The notes below the pieces were generated by a model, which was not told where the DNA came from, did not search any database, and saw nothing but the letters and a program-made list of their open reading frames with translations. DNA of 64,000 nucleotides from Pedobacter frigoris (lineage in GTDB: Bacteria > Bacteroidota > Bacteroidia > Sphingobacteriales > Sphingobacteriaceae), in assembly GCF_005116445.1 (NCBI RefSeq), contig NZ_SWBQ01000001.1:682001-746000 (forward strand), given 5' to 3'. Positions 34,244 to 43,307 of the stretch are shown here, in pieces; the first letter of the stretch is position 1; every line of letters starts with the position of its first letter. Position numbers and translations under genes: made by a program.

Positions 34244-35494
34244 ATGAAAAGAGTAGTAGTGACAGGTTTAGGAGCTGTAACCCCTTTGGGTAATACAGTG
34301 CAAGAGTTTTGGGACAATATTGTGGCCGGAAAAAGCGGCGTATCAGCAATAACCAAATTTGATGCTTCAAAATTCAAAACTAATTTTGCCGCTGAGGTTA
34401 AAGACTTTAATGCCGAAGAGTATATTGACAAGAAGGAAGTAAAGAAATATGACGTTTTTACTCAATATGCAATTGCTGCAAGTGATCAGGCTATTAAAGA
34501 TTCCGGACTTGATTTTGAAAATATGTCTGAAGCTGACCGTTATGAAGTTGGTGTAGTTTGGGGGTCTGGAAATGGTGGTATAGGGACTTTTGAACAGCAA
34601 CTGAAAGATTTTCATCTGGGTGATGGTACTCCAAGATTTAACCCCTATTTCATTCCTAAAATGATCATTGATATTGCGGCCGGGGTAATTTCTATTCGCA
34701 ATAAACTCCATGGACCGAACTACGCTACAGTATCTGCTTGTGCTTCTTCGAACACAGCGATCATAAATGCATTTGATACTATCCGGTTAGGTAAGGCTAC
34801 TATAATGGTTGCCGGAGGTTCTGAAGCAGCAATTACTCCTTCATCAGTAGGTGGTTTTAACGCTGCTCAGGCATTATCTAAAAATAACGAAGACCCTCAG
34901 GGTGCTTCACGTCCATTTGATATAAACAGAGATGGATTTGTGATCGGTGAAGGTGCAGGTGCTTTAATTCTTGAAGAACTGGAACATGCGGTGAAAAGAG
35001 GTGCGCATATTTATGCAGAAATGGTTGGCGGTGGTATGGCTGCTGATGCTTATCACCTGACTGGAACACCTCCGGATGGATTAGGCGCATCTTTAGGTAT
35101 ATCAAAAGCTTTGGCTGATGCAGGAATAACGCCTGATAAAATTGATTATATCAATGCCCACGCTACTTCAACAGGTCTGGGAGATATAGGTGAGCTAAAT
35201 GGTATTAAGAAAGTATTTGGTGATTTGCCTGTAGCTATTAGCGCTACTAAATCTATGACTGGTCACCTTTTGGGTGGGGCCGGTGCAATAGAAAGTGTAA
35301 TCAGTGTACTTTCTGTAAAGAACGACATCATTCCGGCTACGATAAATACCAAAGATATTGATCCGGCAATACCTAAAGGTTTTAATTTTATTTTAGGTAC
35401 GTCGGTACACCAACCGGTAAACTATGTAGTGAATAACACATTTGGTTTCGGTGGACATACAGCGACTTCTATATTCAAGAAGTATACGGACTAA
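34244..35494 (+). CDS. fabF: Beta-ketoacyl-ACP synthase II
   Basis: A 416-residue condensing enzyme of fatty-acid elongation. The catalytic triad is C166 (TVSACASS), H306 (INAHATST) and H341 (SMTGHLLGG), with K336 also conserved. The N-terminus VVVTGLGAVTPLG and C-terminal FGFGGHTATSIFKKY are typical of FabF. No acpP or rnc neighbours are present, unlike in many genomes. The gene follows the 111-base palindrome and ends before a second palindrome at 35527. Confidence 0.95.
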   Translation: MKRVVVTGLGAVTPLGNTVQEFWDNIVAGKSGVSAITKFDASKFKTNFAAEVKDFNAEEYIDKKEVKKYDVFTQYAIAASDQAIKDSGLDFENMSEADRYEVGVVWGSGNGGIGTFEQQLKDFHLGDGTPRFNPYFIPKMIIDIAAGVISIRNKLHGPNYATVSACASSNTAIINAFDTIRLGKATIMVAGGSEAAITPSSVGGFNAAQALSKNNEDPQGASRPFDINRDGFVIGEGAGALILEELEHAVKRGAHIYAEMVGGGMAADAYHLTGTPPDGLGASLGISKALADAGITPDKIDYINAHATSTGLGDIGELNGIKKVFGDLPVAISATKSMTGHLLGGAGAIESVISVLSVKNDIIPATINTKDIDPAIPKGFNFILGTSVHQPVNYVVNNTFGFGGHTATSIFKKYTD

Positions 35495-35526
35495 GGTTAA
35501 ATCGAAAGTCTGGTTTTTACTTTGAT

Positions 35527-35555
35527 CGTCATTCTGAAATAAATTCGGAATGACG
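35527..35555. repeat. 29-base palindrome, copy 1 of a shared element
   Basis: A near-perfect inverted repeat just after fabF (arms extend to 35524-35558). Read on the reverse strand it matches the 29-base palindrome at 59714-59742 at 25 of 29 positions, including the central GAATTTATTTCAG. It may also end the fabF transcript, though the following T-run is short. Confidence 0.65.
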
Positions 35556-35635
35556 ATCTTTAGTTAAGGGTGTTTCTATACCAAATCCTAATTTGGACTT
35601 TTGTTCCATAAAAAAATACAATTAACTTGCCTGCG

Positions 35636-37264
35636 ATGGATATAGAATTCAATAAAAACGAGGACGTTAATAAACAGTCAGTTTACGAGTTAAAGACACG
35701 TTTAAAAAAGATATATAAAGGTGGGGGAGATAAGAGTGCGGCGAAGCAAAAGGAGAAAGGTAAAATGCTCGTTCGTGAGCGCATTGCCTATCTGATCGAC
35801 CAAGAAAGCAAGTTTCTGGAAATCGGAGCTTTTGCGGCAGAAGACATGTATGCTGAACAAGGGGGGTGCCCCTCTGCAGGTGTGGTATGCGGAATCGGAT
35901 ATGTATCAGGAAGACAATGCATGATTGTCGCTAATGATGCGACTGTAAAAGCCGGGGCATGGTTTCCTATGACTGCCAAGAAAAATCTGAGGGCTCAGGA
36001 AATTGCAATGGAAAACAGGTTACCAGTAATCTATCTGGTGGACAGTGCCGGGGTTTATTTGCCTATGCAGGATGAAATATTTCCTGACAAGGAGCATTTT
36101 GGCAGGATGTTCAGAAATAATGCACTGATGTCTTCGGATGGCATCGTTCAGATTGCCGCGATTATGGGTTCTTGTGTGGCAGGTGGTGCCTATCTGCCAA
36201 TTATGAGTGACGAGGCAATGATCGTTGATGGCACAGGTTCTGTATTCCTGGCGGGTTCTTACCTCGTTAAATCTGCCATTGGAGAGGAAGTAGATAATGA
36301 AACCCTTGGCGGAGCAACAACGCACTGTGAAATTTCAGGTGTAACAGATTATAAGCATCCAAATGATCAGGCTTGCCTGGATAGCATCAGAAACATTATG
36401 AGCAAGATGGGTGCGCCAGAGGTAGCGGGATTCGACCGGATAAAGCCAGGTCTCCCTAAATTCGCAGAGGAGGAGATTTATGGGATTTTGCCTGAGAACA
36501 GAGAGAAACCTTATGATATGCTGGATATGATCCATCGTTTGGTAGATGACTCGGATTTTGAAGAATACAAGAAGTTATATGGACAAAGCATCATATGTGG
36601 ATTAGGAAGGATTGATGGTTGGGCAGTTGGTATTGTAGCCAACCAGCGTAAAGTAGTGAAATCCAAAAAAGGAGAGATGCAGTTTGGTGGCGTAATTTAT
36701 TCAGACAGTGCTGATAAAGCGACCCGTTTCATTATGAACTGTAATCAGAAGAAAATTCCTTTGGTATTTTTGCAGGATGTGACCGGATTTATGGTGGGCA
36801 GCAGATCTGAGCACGGAGGAATCATTAAAGATGGAGCTAAAATGGTCAATGCGGTAGCCAATTCAGTAGTGCCTAAATTCACTATTGTTATCGGTAACTC
36901 TTATGGCGCAGGTAACTATGCGATGTGCGGTAAGGCTTATGATCCAAGATTGATCTATGCCTGGCCAAGCGCAAAGATTGCCGTAATGGGAGGGACCCAG
37001 GCGGCCAAGGTATTGCTGCAGATTCAGGAGGCGTCACTTAAAGCAAAAGGAGAGGCGATAACTCCTGAAAAAGAAGCAGCGCTGTTGAAAGAAATTACGG
37101 ATCGTTATAATAGTCAGACAACACCATATTATGCCGCTTCCCGACTTTGGGTTGACGGAATTATAGACCCTAAAGACACCAGACAGGTAATTTCGATGGG
37201 AATTGAAGCGGCAAACCAGTCGCCCATCAAGAGACAGTTTAATGTGGGTGTAATCCAGACCTAA
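35636..37264 (+). CDS. Acyl-CoA carboxylase carboxyltransferase (beta) subunit
   Basis: A 542-residue biotin-dependent carboxyltransferase from ATG 35636 (a TTG nine bases earlier is possible). It belongs to the PccB/MccB group: GGGDKSAAKQKEKGKMLVRERI at the start, the acyl-CoA-binding VVANDATVKAG and IYLVDSAG in the N-terminal half, GGATTHCEISGV, and in the C-terminal half FLQDVTGFMVG, NSYGAGNYAMCGKAY and WPSAKIAVMGG for carboxybiotin binding. The motif order fits methylcrotonyl/propionyl-type enzymes; the substrate is not fixed by sequence alone. The biotin-carrying alpha subunit is not in the neighbourhood. Confidence 0.9.
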   Translation: MDIEFNKNEDVNKQSVYELKTRLKKIYKGGGDKSAAKQKEKGKMLVRERIAYLIDQESKFLEIGAFAAEDMYAEQGGCPSAGVVCGIGYVSGRQCMIVANDATVKAGAWFPMTAKKNLRAQEIAMENRLPVIYLVDSAGVYLPMQDEIFPDKEHFGRMFRNNALMSSDGIVQIAAIMGSCVAGGAYLPIMSDEAMIVDGTGSVFLAGSYLVKSAIGEEVDNETLGGATTHCEISGVTDYKHPNDQACLDSIRNIMSKMGAPEVAGFDRIKPGLPKFAEEEIYGILPENREKPYDMLDMIHRLVDDSDFEEYKKLYGQSIICGLGRIDGWAVGIVANQRKVVKSKKGEMQFGGVIYSDSADKATRFIMNCNQKKIPLVFLQDVTGFMVGSRSEHGGIIKDGAKMVNAVANSVVPKFTIVIGNSYGAGNYAMCGKAYDPRLIYAWPSAKIAVMGGTQAAKVLLQIQEASLKAKGEAITPEKEAALLKEITDRYNSQTTPYYAASRLWVDGIIDPKDTRQVISMGIEAANQSPIKRQFNVGVIQT

Positions 37265-37314
37265 GTTCAATTATAATCTATAAATCACAATGTTGCATTT
37301 GTTACATTATGCGG

Positions 37315-37346
37315 TTTGCTGGATAGCCGGATAAAGCGTAATTTTG
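37315..37346 (+). promoter_or_regulatory. Promoter of trxB
   Basis: TTTG (37315-37318) and TAATTTTG (37339-37346) are separated by 20 bases, matching the Bacteroidota housekeeping consensus. The expected start is about 37352, between the element and the ATG at 37368, so the earlier in-frame ATG at 37344 cannot be the true start. Confidence 0.75.
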
Positions 37347-37367
37347 CTGTGTAATACAATTAAAAAT

Positions 37368-38330
37368 ATGTCACAAGAAATAGAACACGTTCAATGTTTA
37401 ATTATAGGGTCAGGTCCTGCTGGTTATACGGCTGCAATTTATGCCGCACGTGCAGATCTTAAGCCCGTTATGTATACTGGCATGGAGCCAGGTGGTCAAT
37501 TGACCCAAACAACGGAAGTTGATAATTTTCCCGGATATCCTAATGGAATAACTGGTCCTGAGATGATGGAAGATTTCCGTAAGCAGGCGGAACGCTTTGG
37601 TACAGATATCCGTTTTGGTTACGTAAGTTCAGTAGATTTTACTTCGATGCCCCATAAAGTTGTCGTGGATGAAATTAAAACAATCACTGCAGATACCGTA
37701 ATTATTTCAACCGGCGCTACAGCTAAATGGCTTGGATTGCCTAGTGAACAACAATATAACGGATTTGGTGTATCAGCTTGTGCTGTATGTGACGGATTTT
37801 TCTTCAAAGGGCAGGATGTAGCAATAGTAGGTGCGGGTGATACAGCTGCGGAGGAGGCTACTTACCTGGCTAAACTTTGTAAAAAAGTATATATGTTGGT
37901 TAGAAGGGATGAATTCAGAGCTTCTAAAGCTATGGTACACAGGGTGATGAATACCCCGAATATTGAAGTAATTTACAATTCAGAAACCAAAGAAATTCTT
38001 GGTAATGGTAAAAATGTAACAGGCGTAAGGGTACTGAACAACCAAACAGGTGCAGAATCTGATTTGCCGGTTGAAGGATTTTTTGTAGCGATTGGCCATA
38101 AACCTAATACAGACATCTTTAAAGGATGGTTGGAAATGGATGAGACTGGTTATCTGAAAACAATACCTGGTTCTACAAAAACAAATGTAGAAGGAGTATT
38201 TGCTTGTGGAGATGTGCAGGATCACTATTATCGCCAGGCGGTTACAGCTGCTGGTTCGGGATGTATGGCGGCCCTAGATGCTGAGCGTTATCTTGCAGCT
38301 AAAGAAGATGAGGTAAAAGTTTTGTCTTAA
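37368..38330 (+). CDS. trxB: Thioredoxin-disulfide reductase
   Basis: A 320-residue flavoenzyme that passes electrons from NADPH to thioredoxin. FAD site GSGPAGYTAA (about 15-24), redox motif C138-A-V-C141 followed by DGFFF, NADPH site GAGDTAAEEA, and the C-terminal GVFACGDVQDHYYRQAVTAAGSG. The start at 37368 is fixed by the promoter at 37315-37346. A terminator at 38351 closes a single-gene unit. Confidence 0.96.
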   Translation: MSQEIEHVQCLIIGSGPAGYTAAIYAARADLKPVMYTGMEPGGQLTQTTEVDNFPGYPNGITGPEMMEDFRKQAERFGTDIRFGYVSSVDFTSMPHKVVVDEIKTITADTVIISTGATAKWLGLPSEQQYNGFGVSACAVCDGFFFKGQDVAIVGAGDTAAEEATYLAKLCKKVYMLVRRDEFRASKAMVHRVMNTPNIEVIYNSETKEILGNGKNVTGVRVLNNQTGAESDLPVEGFFVAIGHKPNTDIFKGWLEMDETGYLKTIPGSTKTNVEGVFACGDVQDHYYRQAVTAAGSGCMAALDAERYLAAKEDEVKVLS

Positions 38331-38350
38331 TTGACATTTTATTAGATATG

Positions 38351-38383
38351 AGGCAGAATCATTATGATTCTGCCTTTTTTTTG
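38351..38383 (+). terminator. Terminator of trxB
   Basis: An 11-base stem (AGGCAGAATCA at 38351-38361 with its complement at 38365-38375) with a three-base loop and a following T-run to about 38382. Confidence 0.9.
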
Positions 38384-38446
38384 TGCTTTTTCTTAAGAGA
38401 TTTTTTTATCTTGTGGCTTAATACAATCAAAAATTTGACCACACAC

Positions 38447-40345
38447 ATGAAAAGATTATTATCAATTACGCTTATGGCATTTATCTCGGTAAATGTATTG
38501 GCGCAAACTGATGCCAATATGGGGATTATCCCTGCCCCGGTATCTGTAACTAAAAAGAGCGGTTCTTTTAAATTGGACAAAACTGTAGTATTGGTGTCTG
38601 CAGATGCTGCAAATGCCAAAGTTACAGATTTGCTGAATGCTGCAATTGTAACCAAAGCCGGATATGCCCTTAGAGAAGTGAAAACTGCAGGAGCGAGTGA
38701 TAGGGCAATTGTGATTACTTCTGCAGGAGCGGATAAGTTACCTGCTGAGGGTTATACCATTGACATCACTGATAAAAAAATAACGATTACAGGTAAAGAT
38801 GCGGGTTTGTTCTATGCTGTACAGTCTGCCATTCAGTTACTTCCTGAGAAAAAGAATGATCAGATTGTCGTAAATGCCGCAACAATAAATGATTATCCAA
38901 GATTCAAATATAGAGGTATGCACCTTGATGTAGGCCGTCATATGTTCCCTGTCGCTTTCGTTAAGAAATACATTGACATCATGTCCCAGTACAAACTGAA
39001 TACTTTTCACTGGCATTTAACTGAAGATCAGGGATGGAGAATTGAAATCAAGAAATATCCCAAATTAACCAGTGTTGGTGGCAGCAGAAATGGAACCATC
39101 ATTGGTCACCACCCTGGCGTAGCTACAGATAACGAAGTTTATAAAGGATTTTATACTCAGAATGAGGTGAAAGAAATTGTAGCTTATGCTACGGCAAGAT
39201 TTATCAATGTGATCCCGGAGATAGAAATGCCAGGTCATGCTTCGGCTGCGATTGCGGCTTACCCTGAATTGAGCTGTTTCCCTGATAGAGATACTTTTGT
39301 AGATGCAAAAACCCCATGGGCCGGCTCAAGAAAAGGAAAACAAGTGCAGCAGCAGTGGGGTGTATTTGATGATGTATTTGTGCCTAGTGAGAATACATTC
39401 AAATTCCTTGAAAATGTATTGGATGAAGTGATTGCACTTTTCCCTTCTAAATATATTCATATTGGTGGTGATGAAAGCCCTAAAGAATACTGGAAAGAAA
39501 GTGAGTTTTGTCAGAAACTGATCAAACAGCTTGGAATAAAGGATGAACATGAACTACAAAGCTATTTTATCCAGAGAATCGAAAAATACCTGAATTCAAA
39601 AGGCCGTTCTATCATCGGATGGGATGAAATCCTTGAAGGCGGACTAGCACCAAATGCGACCGTGATGTCATGGAGAGGTACTGCCGGAGGAATTGCTGCA
39701 GCTAAGCAAAAACATGATGTAATCATGACACCTAATGGAAATGGTCTGTATTTTGACCATAAACAATCTGAGTCTGTTGATGAGCCGACAAACATCGGAG
39801 GTTTATCGAATTATGCTAAAGTATATTCTTATGATCCGATCCCCGCTGAACTGACCGCTGATGAAAAGAAACATGTAATTGGTGTTCAAGCTAATTTGTG
39901 GACAGAGTATGTGAGAACGCCTGAAAAAGTAGAGTATTTTATTTTTCCAAGGATATTCTCTTTATCGGAAATTGCATGGAGCCCGGTAGAACGTAAGGAC
40001 ATTAAAAACTTCTCTGAAGAACGCTTGCCGTTACATTTGGCTAAACTGGACAGAGAGAAAATAAATTACTGGGTGCCGGCACCAATAGGCCTGAAAGACA
40101 AGGTAATGAACGGACAGGATTTTAATATTGAGTTGAAAGAACCGGTACCGGGAGCTAAGATCTATTACACATTTGACCTTACGCGTCCATCTGAAAATGG
40201 TAATTTATATAAAGGTCCAATCAAAGTCGTGGTTCCTCAAGGACAAAAACGTGTATTGAAAACGATCGTTATCACTCCAGGAGGCAGACGAAGTGTCGTT
40301 ACGGAGACGATCTTAAACAATGGTGCAGATTTGAAAGCTAAATAA
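38447..40345 (+). CDS. GH20 beta-N-acetylhexosaminidase
   Basis: A 633-residue secreted enzyme. The start is ATG 38447 (MKRLLSITLMAFISVNVLAQ, signal peptide); the frame is open to 38348 but that part overlaps the trxB terminator. An N-terminal GH20b-like domain (INDYPRFKYRGMHLD at its end) precedes the TIM barrel with TFHWHLTEDQGWRIE, PEIEMPGHASAA and the catalytic pair D342-E343 in HIGGDESP, then WDEILEGGLAPNATVMSW and NLWTEY. It releases terminal GlcNAc or GalNAc by substrate-assisted catalysis. A C-terminal beta domain (IYYTFDLTRPSENGNLY) follows. Confidence 0.94.
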   Translation: MKRLLSITLMAFISVNVLAQTDANMGIIPAPVSVTKKSGSFKLDKTVVLVSADAANAKVTDLLNAAIVTKAGYALREVKTAGASDRAIVITSAGADKLPAEGYTIDITDKKITITGKDAGLFYAVQSAIQLLPEKKNDQIVVNAATINDYPRFKYRGMHLDVGRHMFPVAFVKKYIDIMSQYKLNTFHWHLTEDQGWRIEIKKYPKLTSVGGSRNGTIIGHHPGVATDNEVYKGFYTQNEVKEIVAYATARFINVIPEIEMPGHASAAIAAYPELSCFPDRDTFVDAKTPWAGSRKGKQVQQQWGVFDDVFVPSENTFKFLENVLDEVIALFPSKYIHIGGDESPKEYWKESEFCQKLIKQLGIKDEHELQSYFIQRIEKYLNSKGRSIIGWDEILEGGLAPNATVMSWRGTAGGIAAAKQKHDVIMTPNGNGLYFDHKQSESVDEPTNIGGLSNYAKVYSYDPIPAELTADEKKHVIGVQANLWTEYVRTPEKVEYFIFPRIFSLSEIAWSPVERKDIKNFSEERLPLHLAKLDREKINYWVPAPIGLKDKVMNGQDFNIELKEPVPGAKIYYTFDLTRPSENGNLYKGPIKVVVPQGQKRVLKTIVITPGGRRSVVTETILNNGADLKAK

Positions 40346-40378
40346 ACTATTTAATTGTATTTGCATTAAAAAATAGAA

Positions 40379-40996
40379 ATGAAATTAATGAAATACTTAG
40401 TAAAGCAGTCTCTGATGTTATCAGGACTGCTTTTTCTGGCTTCTTGTGCCGGTGATGATAAAACTACTTCAGAGATCGCATCATCTGAAGCAAAGAAGCC
40501 CGCTGGGCAATTCGTTTTTTATAAGGATATCGAGATCAGGCCAGGGATTAATTTTGAATTGATCAGCTGGGGGAAAGGTGTCGACAGTATAGGAGGTTAT
40601 AACATTCTGATGTCAGATTCGATCAGAAATAACTATAAATCATTTTCCAATGAGCGTAAAGGGATCATTACTGATGCCTGGAATATGGATATGGATAATG
40701 ATGGCGATCCTGAAATTTATATAGAACTGCTTAGTAAAAAGAACGTAAAGGATCTTAATGTTTATGAGTATTCAGGTGGTAGTTTTAATAAGATTAGTTT
40801 TCCTCCATTGAGCAGCAGAGCAAAAGAAAGCTATGCAGGTGATGATAAATTCAGCATAAAAAATGGAGAGCTTTTCCGCACTTATCTATTGGTAAATCCT
40901 AAAGATACCAGTATAAAGGCAGGTGATATGAAATACCTTCAGTATAGTTTGAGAGGCAATAGTTTCGAGATTTCAGAACTTAAAAAAGGGGAGTAA
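40379..40996 (+). CDS. Lipoprotein of unknown function
   Basis: A 205-residue protein with a signal peptide and lipobox LLFLASC (Cys 23). The body contains DMDNDGDPEIYIE, a calcium-loop-like acidic motif seen in FG-GAP/VCBS-type proteins, and a beta-rich rest (NVYEYSGGSFNKISFP). It starts 33 bases after the hexosaminidase gene and may be on the same transcript. No family is named with confidence. Confidence 0.7.
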   Translation: MKLMKYLVKQSLMLSGLLFLASCAGDDKTTSEIASSEAKKPAGQFVFYKDIEIRPGINFELISWGKGVDSIGGYNILMSDSIRNNYKSFSNERKGIITDAWNMDMDNDGDPEIYIELLSKKNVKDLNVYEYSGGSFNKISFPPLSSRAKESYAGDDKFSIKNGELFRTYLLVNPKDTSIKAGDMKYLQYSLRGNSFEISELKKGE

Positions 40997-41000
40997 TTCA

Positions 41001-41632
41001 CTAAATCAAGCGGTTGGATTTTGCTACCCTGATGGCATCAGATTTAGAGTTCACATTGAGCTTTAAATAGATGTTTTTGATATGGGTTTTTACTGTTTCT
41101 ATTTCAATGAATAGTTCATGTGCGATCTGACCCCTGTCTTTACCTTTTGATATTAATTCCAGGATTTGCGCTTCCCTTTTGGTGAGTGGTGAATCCTGGT
41201 TTTTTGTAGGGAAGTGATGACTATTTTTGCAACGTCCGGACTCATAGGTCCGCCACCCTGAATTACTTCTCTTATTGCATCGATTATTTTTGCAGAGGAA
41301 GTGTTTTTTGTGAAATAGCCCGACGCGCCATTAGCCAATGCATCCAATATGGTTTTTTCAGTCTCATAAACTGTAAGCATGATGATGTGTGTGTGTGGAA
41401 GCATTTTTTTTAATTGCGGTAAAGCTTCGATGCCATTTGTACCAGGTAATTGAATGTCCAATATAATTACATCGGGATTGTCCCTGCTAATCTTTTGTTT
41501 TGCGAGATCAAAAGAGGGATAAGTATTAACCACTATGTATGGAGAGGTATTGTTAATCAGATAGGCATAGCCTTCTCGTATGGTTTCATCATCTTCAATT
41601 ATTACGACCCTCGCTATAGACTGATTATACAT
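41001..41632 (-). pseudogene. LuxR-type response regulator interrupted by a frameshift
   Basis: The receiver domain is intact (E13-D14-D15 acidic pocket in IIEDDE, phospho-acceptor D59 in ILDIQLPG, T87, K109). The frame then breaks in a run of six Ts on the plus strand at 41200-41205 and ends as a 159-residue ORF at 41153. In the shifted frame a complete LuxR helix-turn-helix follows: DSPLTKREAQILELISKG, QIAHELFIEIETVKTHIKNI, ending NRLI at the stop 41001-41003. One extra base in the run restores the whole ~210-residue regulator. It may be a sequencing error, phase variation or decay; the damaged kinase next to it favours decay. Its start overlaps the kinase stop by about 8 bases. Confidence 0.85.
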
Positions 41633-41830
41633 TTTTGAAATGCTTTAATGTTGGAAAATTAATCATTAAGGATATATTCGTTCCTTTTGTATCGGAAGTA
41701 ATACTAAAGTCCGCGTTGATTCTTTCGGCCCTTACGTACAGGTTATTGATACCATGCCCATTTTTTTGCATGTTCAACATCAAATCCCTGCCCATTGTCG
41801 ACGATACTGAGTATGAGTATTTCGTATAAG
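41625..41830 (-). pseudogene. C-terminal scrap of a histidine kinase
   Basis: The end of a HATPase domain is visible in two frames: SIVDNGQGFDVEHAKK (the N/G1 box DNGxGF), then after a shift at a seven-base A-run near 41766-41772, NGHGINNLYVRAERIN (G2 box region) and DTKGTNISLMINFPT to the stop at 41625. The rest of the kinase is missing; at about 41825-41830 the sequence passes directly into an AraC fragment on the other strand. The kinase was evidently the partner of the response regulator. Confidence 0.75.
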
Positions 41831-42088
41831 AGCATCTGCTTGTATGATGTAGCATTGGCTGCTTGTTTATCTGTTAACCATTTGCTCCGCACTTTTAAGC
41901 AGGCATACCGTCAATCGCCACACCAATTTTTAACAGATGTAAGACTTCAGCAGGCTAAGTACTATTTAAAAAATACAGATTACTCCGTAAGTGAGATTGT
42001 GGATATTGTAGGTTTCGAATGCCCAAGTTCATTTACGCGTTTATTCAGGAGTTCATTTAAAATTACACCGAGTAAATTCCCGTATTGA
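41826..42088 (+). pseudogene. C-terminal scrap of an AraC family regulator
   Basis: About 85 residues carrying the whole AraC helix-turn-helix pair: SICLYDVALAACLSVNHLL, RTFKQAYRQSPHQFLTDVRLQ and DYSVSEIVDIVGFECPSSFTR, ending SSFKITPSKFPY. The N-terminal ligand domain is missing; any start codon (such as 41795) lies in the antisense of the kinase scrap. It therefore looks like one side of a deletion. Confidence 0.75.
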
Positions 42089-42133
42089 TTAATTGCATCT
42101 GGTGTTCTTTGAAACCTTAAAAACAATAACACA

Positions 42134-42568
42134 ATGAAAACACGATTTTTAATGTATTTAGTCGTACTAAGTATGGCTTTTACTACACTCTCAGCGAAAG
42201 CTGACCGTCCTATAAACGAGATCAATGTTAAACCCAATTCAGTTATTGAAGCCTTTGTTAAGGCCAATTTAAATGGAAATGCAAGTCTTTTTAATATTGT
42301 GCTGCAAGATGGTGCGGTCATCAAAATCAACAGGAAAGACAAAGTTATTCAACACTCAAAAAGCGAAATAATCGATTTTTATAAGAAAAGCGGTGAGATC
42401 AAACTAAATTGTACTACTGATTTCGAGATTTTATCCACCAACGACTGTACCATATTAGCAAGGGTAGATTTTAAATTTCCGTCCTTTGTACAGCAGAATT
42501 ACATTTCTATCGAAAAGGATAGGAAAGGTGCATGGAAAATAACCAATGTGAACAGATTTAATGTTTAA
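42134..42568 (+). CDS. Small secreted NTF2-like protein
   Basis: A 144-residue protein with a signal peptide (MKTRFLMYLVVLSMAFTTLSAKA). The mature part begins VIEAFVKANLNGNASLFNIVL and ends SIEKDRKGAWKITNVNRFNV; helix at the start then several strands, ending in a KDRKGAWKI-type strand, fits the NTF2/SnoaL-like fold common in small exported Bacteroidota proteins. No catalytic site is recognised. The AraC scrap ends 45 bases upstream, so its original regulation may be lost. Confidence 0.7.
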   Translation: MKTRFLMYLVVLSMAFTTLSAKADRPINEINVKPNSVIEAFVKANLNGNASLFNIVLQDGAVIKINRKDKVIQHSKSEIIDFYKKSGEIKLNCTTDFEILSTNDCTILARVDFKFPSFVQQNYISIEKDRKGAWKITNVNRFNV

Positions 42569-42673
42569 TAAAGCATTTGGGTGATTTTCGCCTATCTAGA
42601 TCCCCATTGTCAGATTTATATTTGAATCAGGTAAACCCATATAAGTTTGGATGAATTTAAATTTGGGTTAGTT

Positions 42674-42712
42674 AATAATAAAAGTCATCAAAACAGGATG
42701 ACTTTTATTATT
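42674..42712. terminator. Bidirectional terminator, 16-bp stem
   Basis: The arms 42674-42689 and 42697-42712 pair perfectly over 16 bases with a seven-base loop. It sits between two convergent genes and overlaps the stop of the minus-strand gene (42708-42710). Confidence 0.8.
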
Positions 42713-43307
42713 GCTGTTCTTTAAACTGATCGCTGATCCTCTCAAACTTTTCAATTAACAGATCCAGCCTTTCTTTCTCACGTTTCATGTAGGCTTTTCG
42801 CAAAATAGTGGCACATAGCGTCATCCAGAATATAGTAAATGCGATAATGCCAACTTGTGCCCAAATATTCAGATTATCCAGCATCTCATAGAAGTAGAGA
42901 ATGAACCCGATCGACAGTGCAATGGCGTAAAACCAATAGAGCTTATTGTATATGGTGAATTTATTGAGCTGGTATATTTTAAGTCTCGATAAAAATGCAT
43001 TGGGATGTTCGGTGAAATCGTTTTGTGCGATTATTCTGTAATCCTTATAAAGGATAAGTGTATAGACGGCTACAGATGCAACTATGATGCTCAGTCCTGC
43101 AAGTGTGGTCCAGGAATTAAACTGAAAAAATATAATTAACCCTGTAATGGCAGCGAAAGATAACACCATTCCAAGAATATTGAAAAGTGACCTGGTTCGG
43201 ATCCCATTAACTTCTTTCTTTGCCTGCGCAAGCATTTCATCAGAAGAGATTTTTACCTCAACCGAATGTGATTGCCAAAGTGATTGTATATGATCAAATT
43301 CTTGCAT
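42708..43307 (-). CDS. Four-helix membrane protein paired with an ECF sigma factor
   Basis: A 199-residue protein: a cytoplasmic N-terminus (~45 residues, FDHIQSLWQSHSVEVKIS), two membrane helices (about 43-85), a loop, two further helices (about 122-168) and a charged C-terminal helix (KREKERLDLLIEKFERIS). It overlaps the sigma gene by 14 bases. This coupling suggests an anti-sigma factor, but no zinc-binding anti-sigma motif (HxxxCxxC) is present, so the role is inferred from position. Confidence 0.7.
   Translation of the reverse strand: MQEFDHIQSLWQSHSVEVKISSDEMLAQAKKEVNGIRTRSLFNILGMVLSFAAITGLIIFFQFNSWTTLAGLSIIVASVAVYTLILYKDYRIIAQNDFTEHPNAFLSRLKIYQLNKFTIYNKLYWFYAIALSIGFILYFYEMLDNLNIWAQVGIIAFTIFWMTLCATILRKAYMKREKERLDLLIEKFERISDQFKEQQ

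Noticed and set aside
35627..35635. TTG start for the carboxyltransferase gene
   Set aside because: The ATG at 35636 is only three codons downstream and a more likely start; the added residues have no family value.
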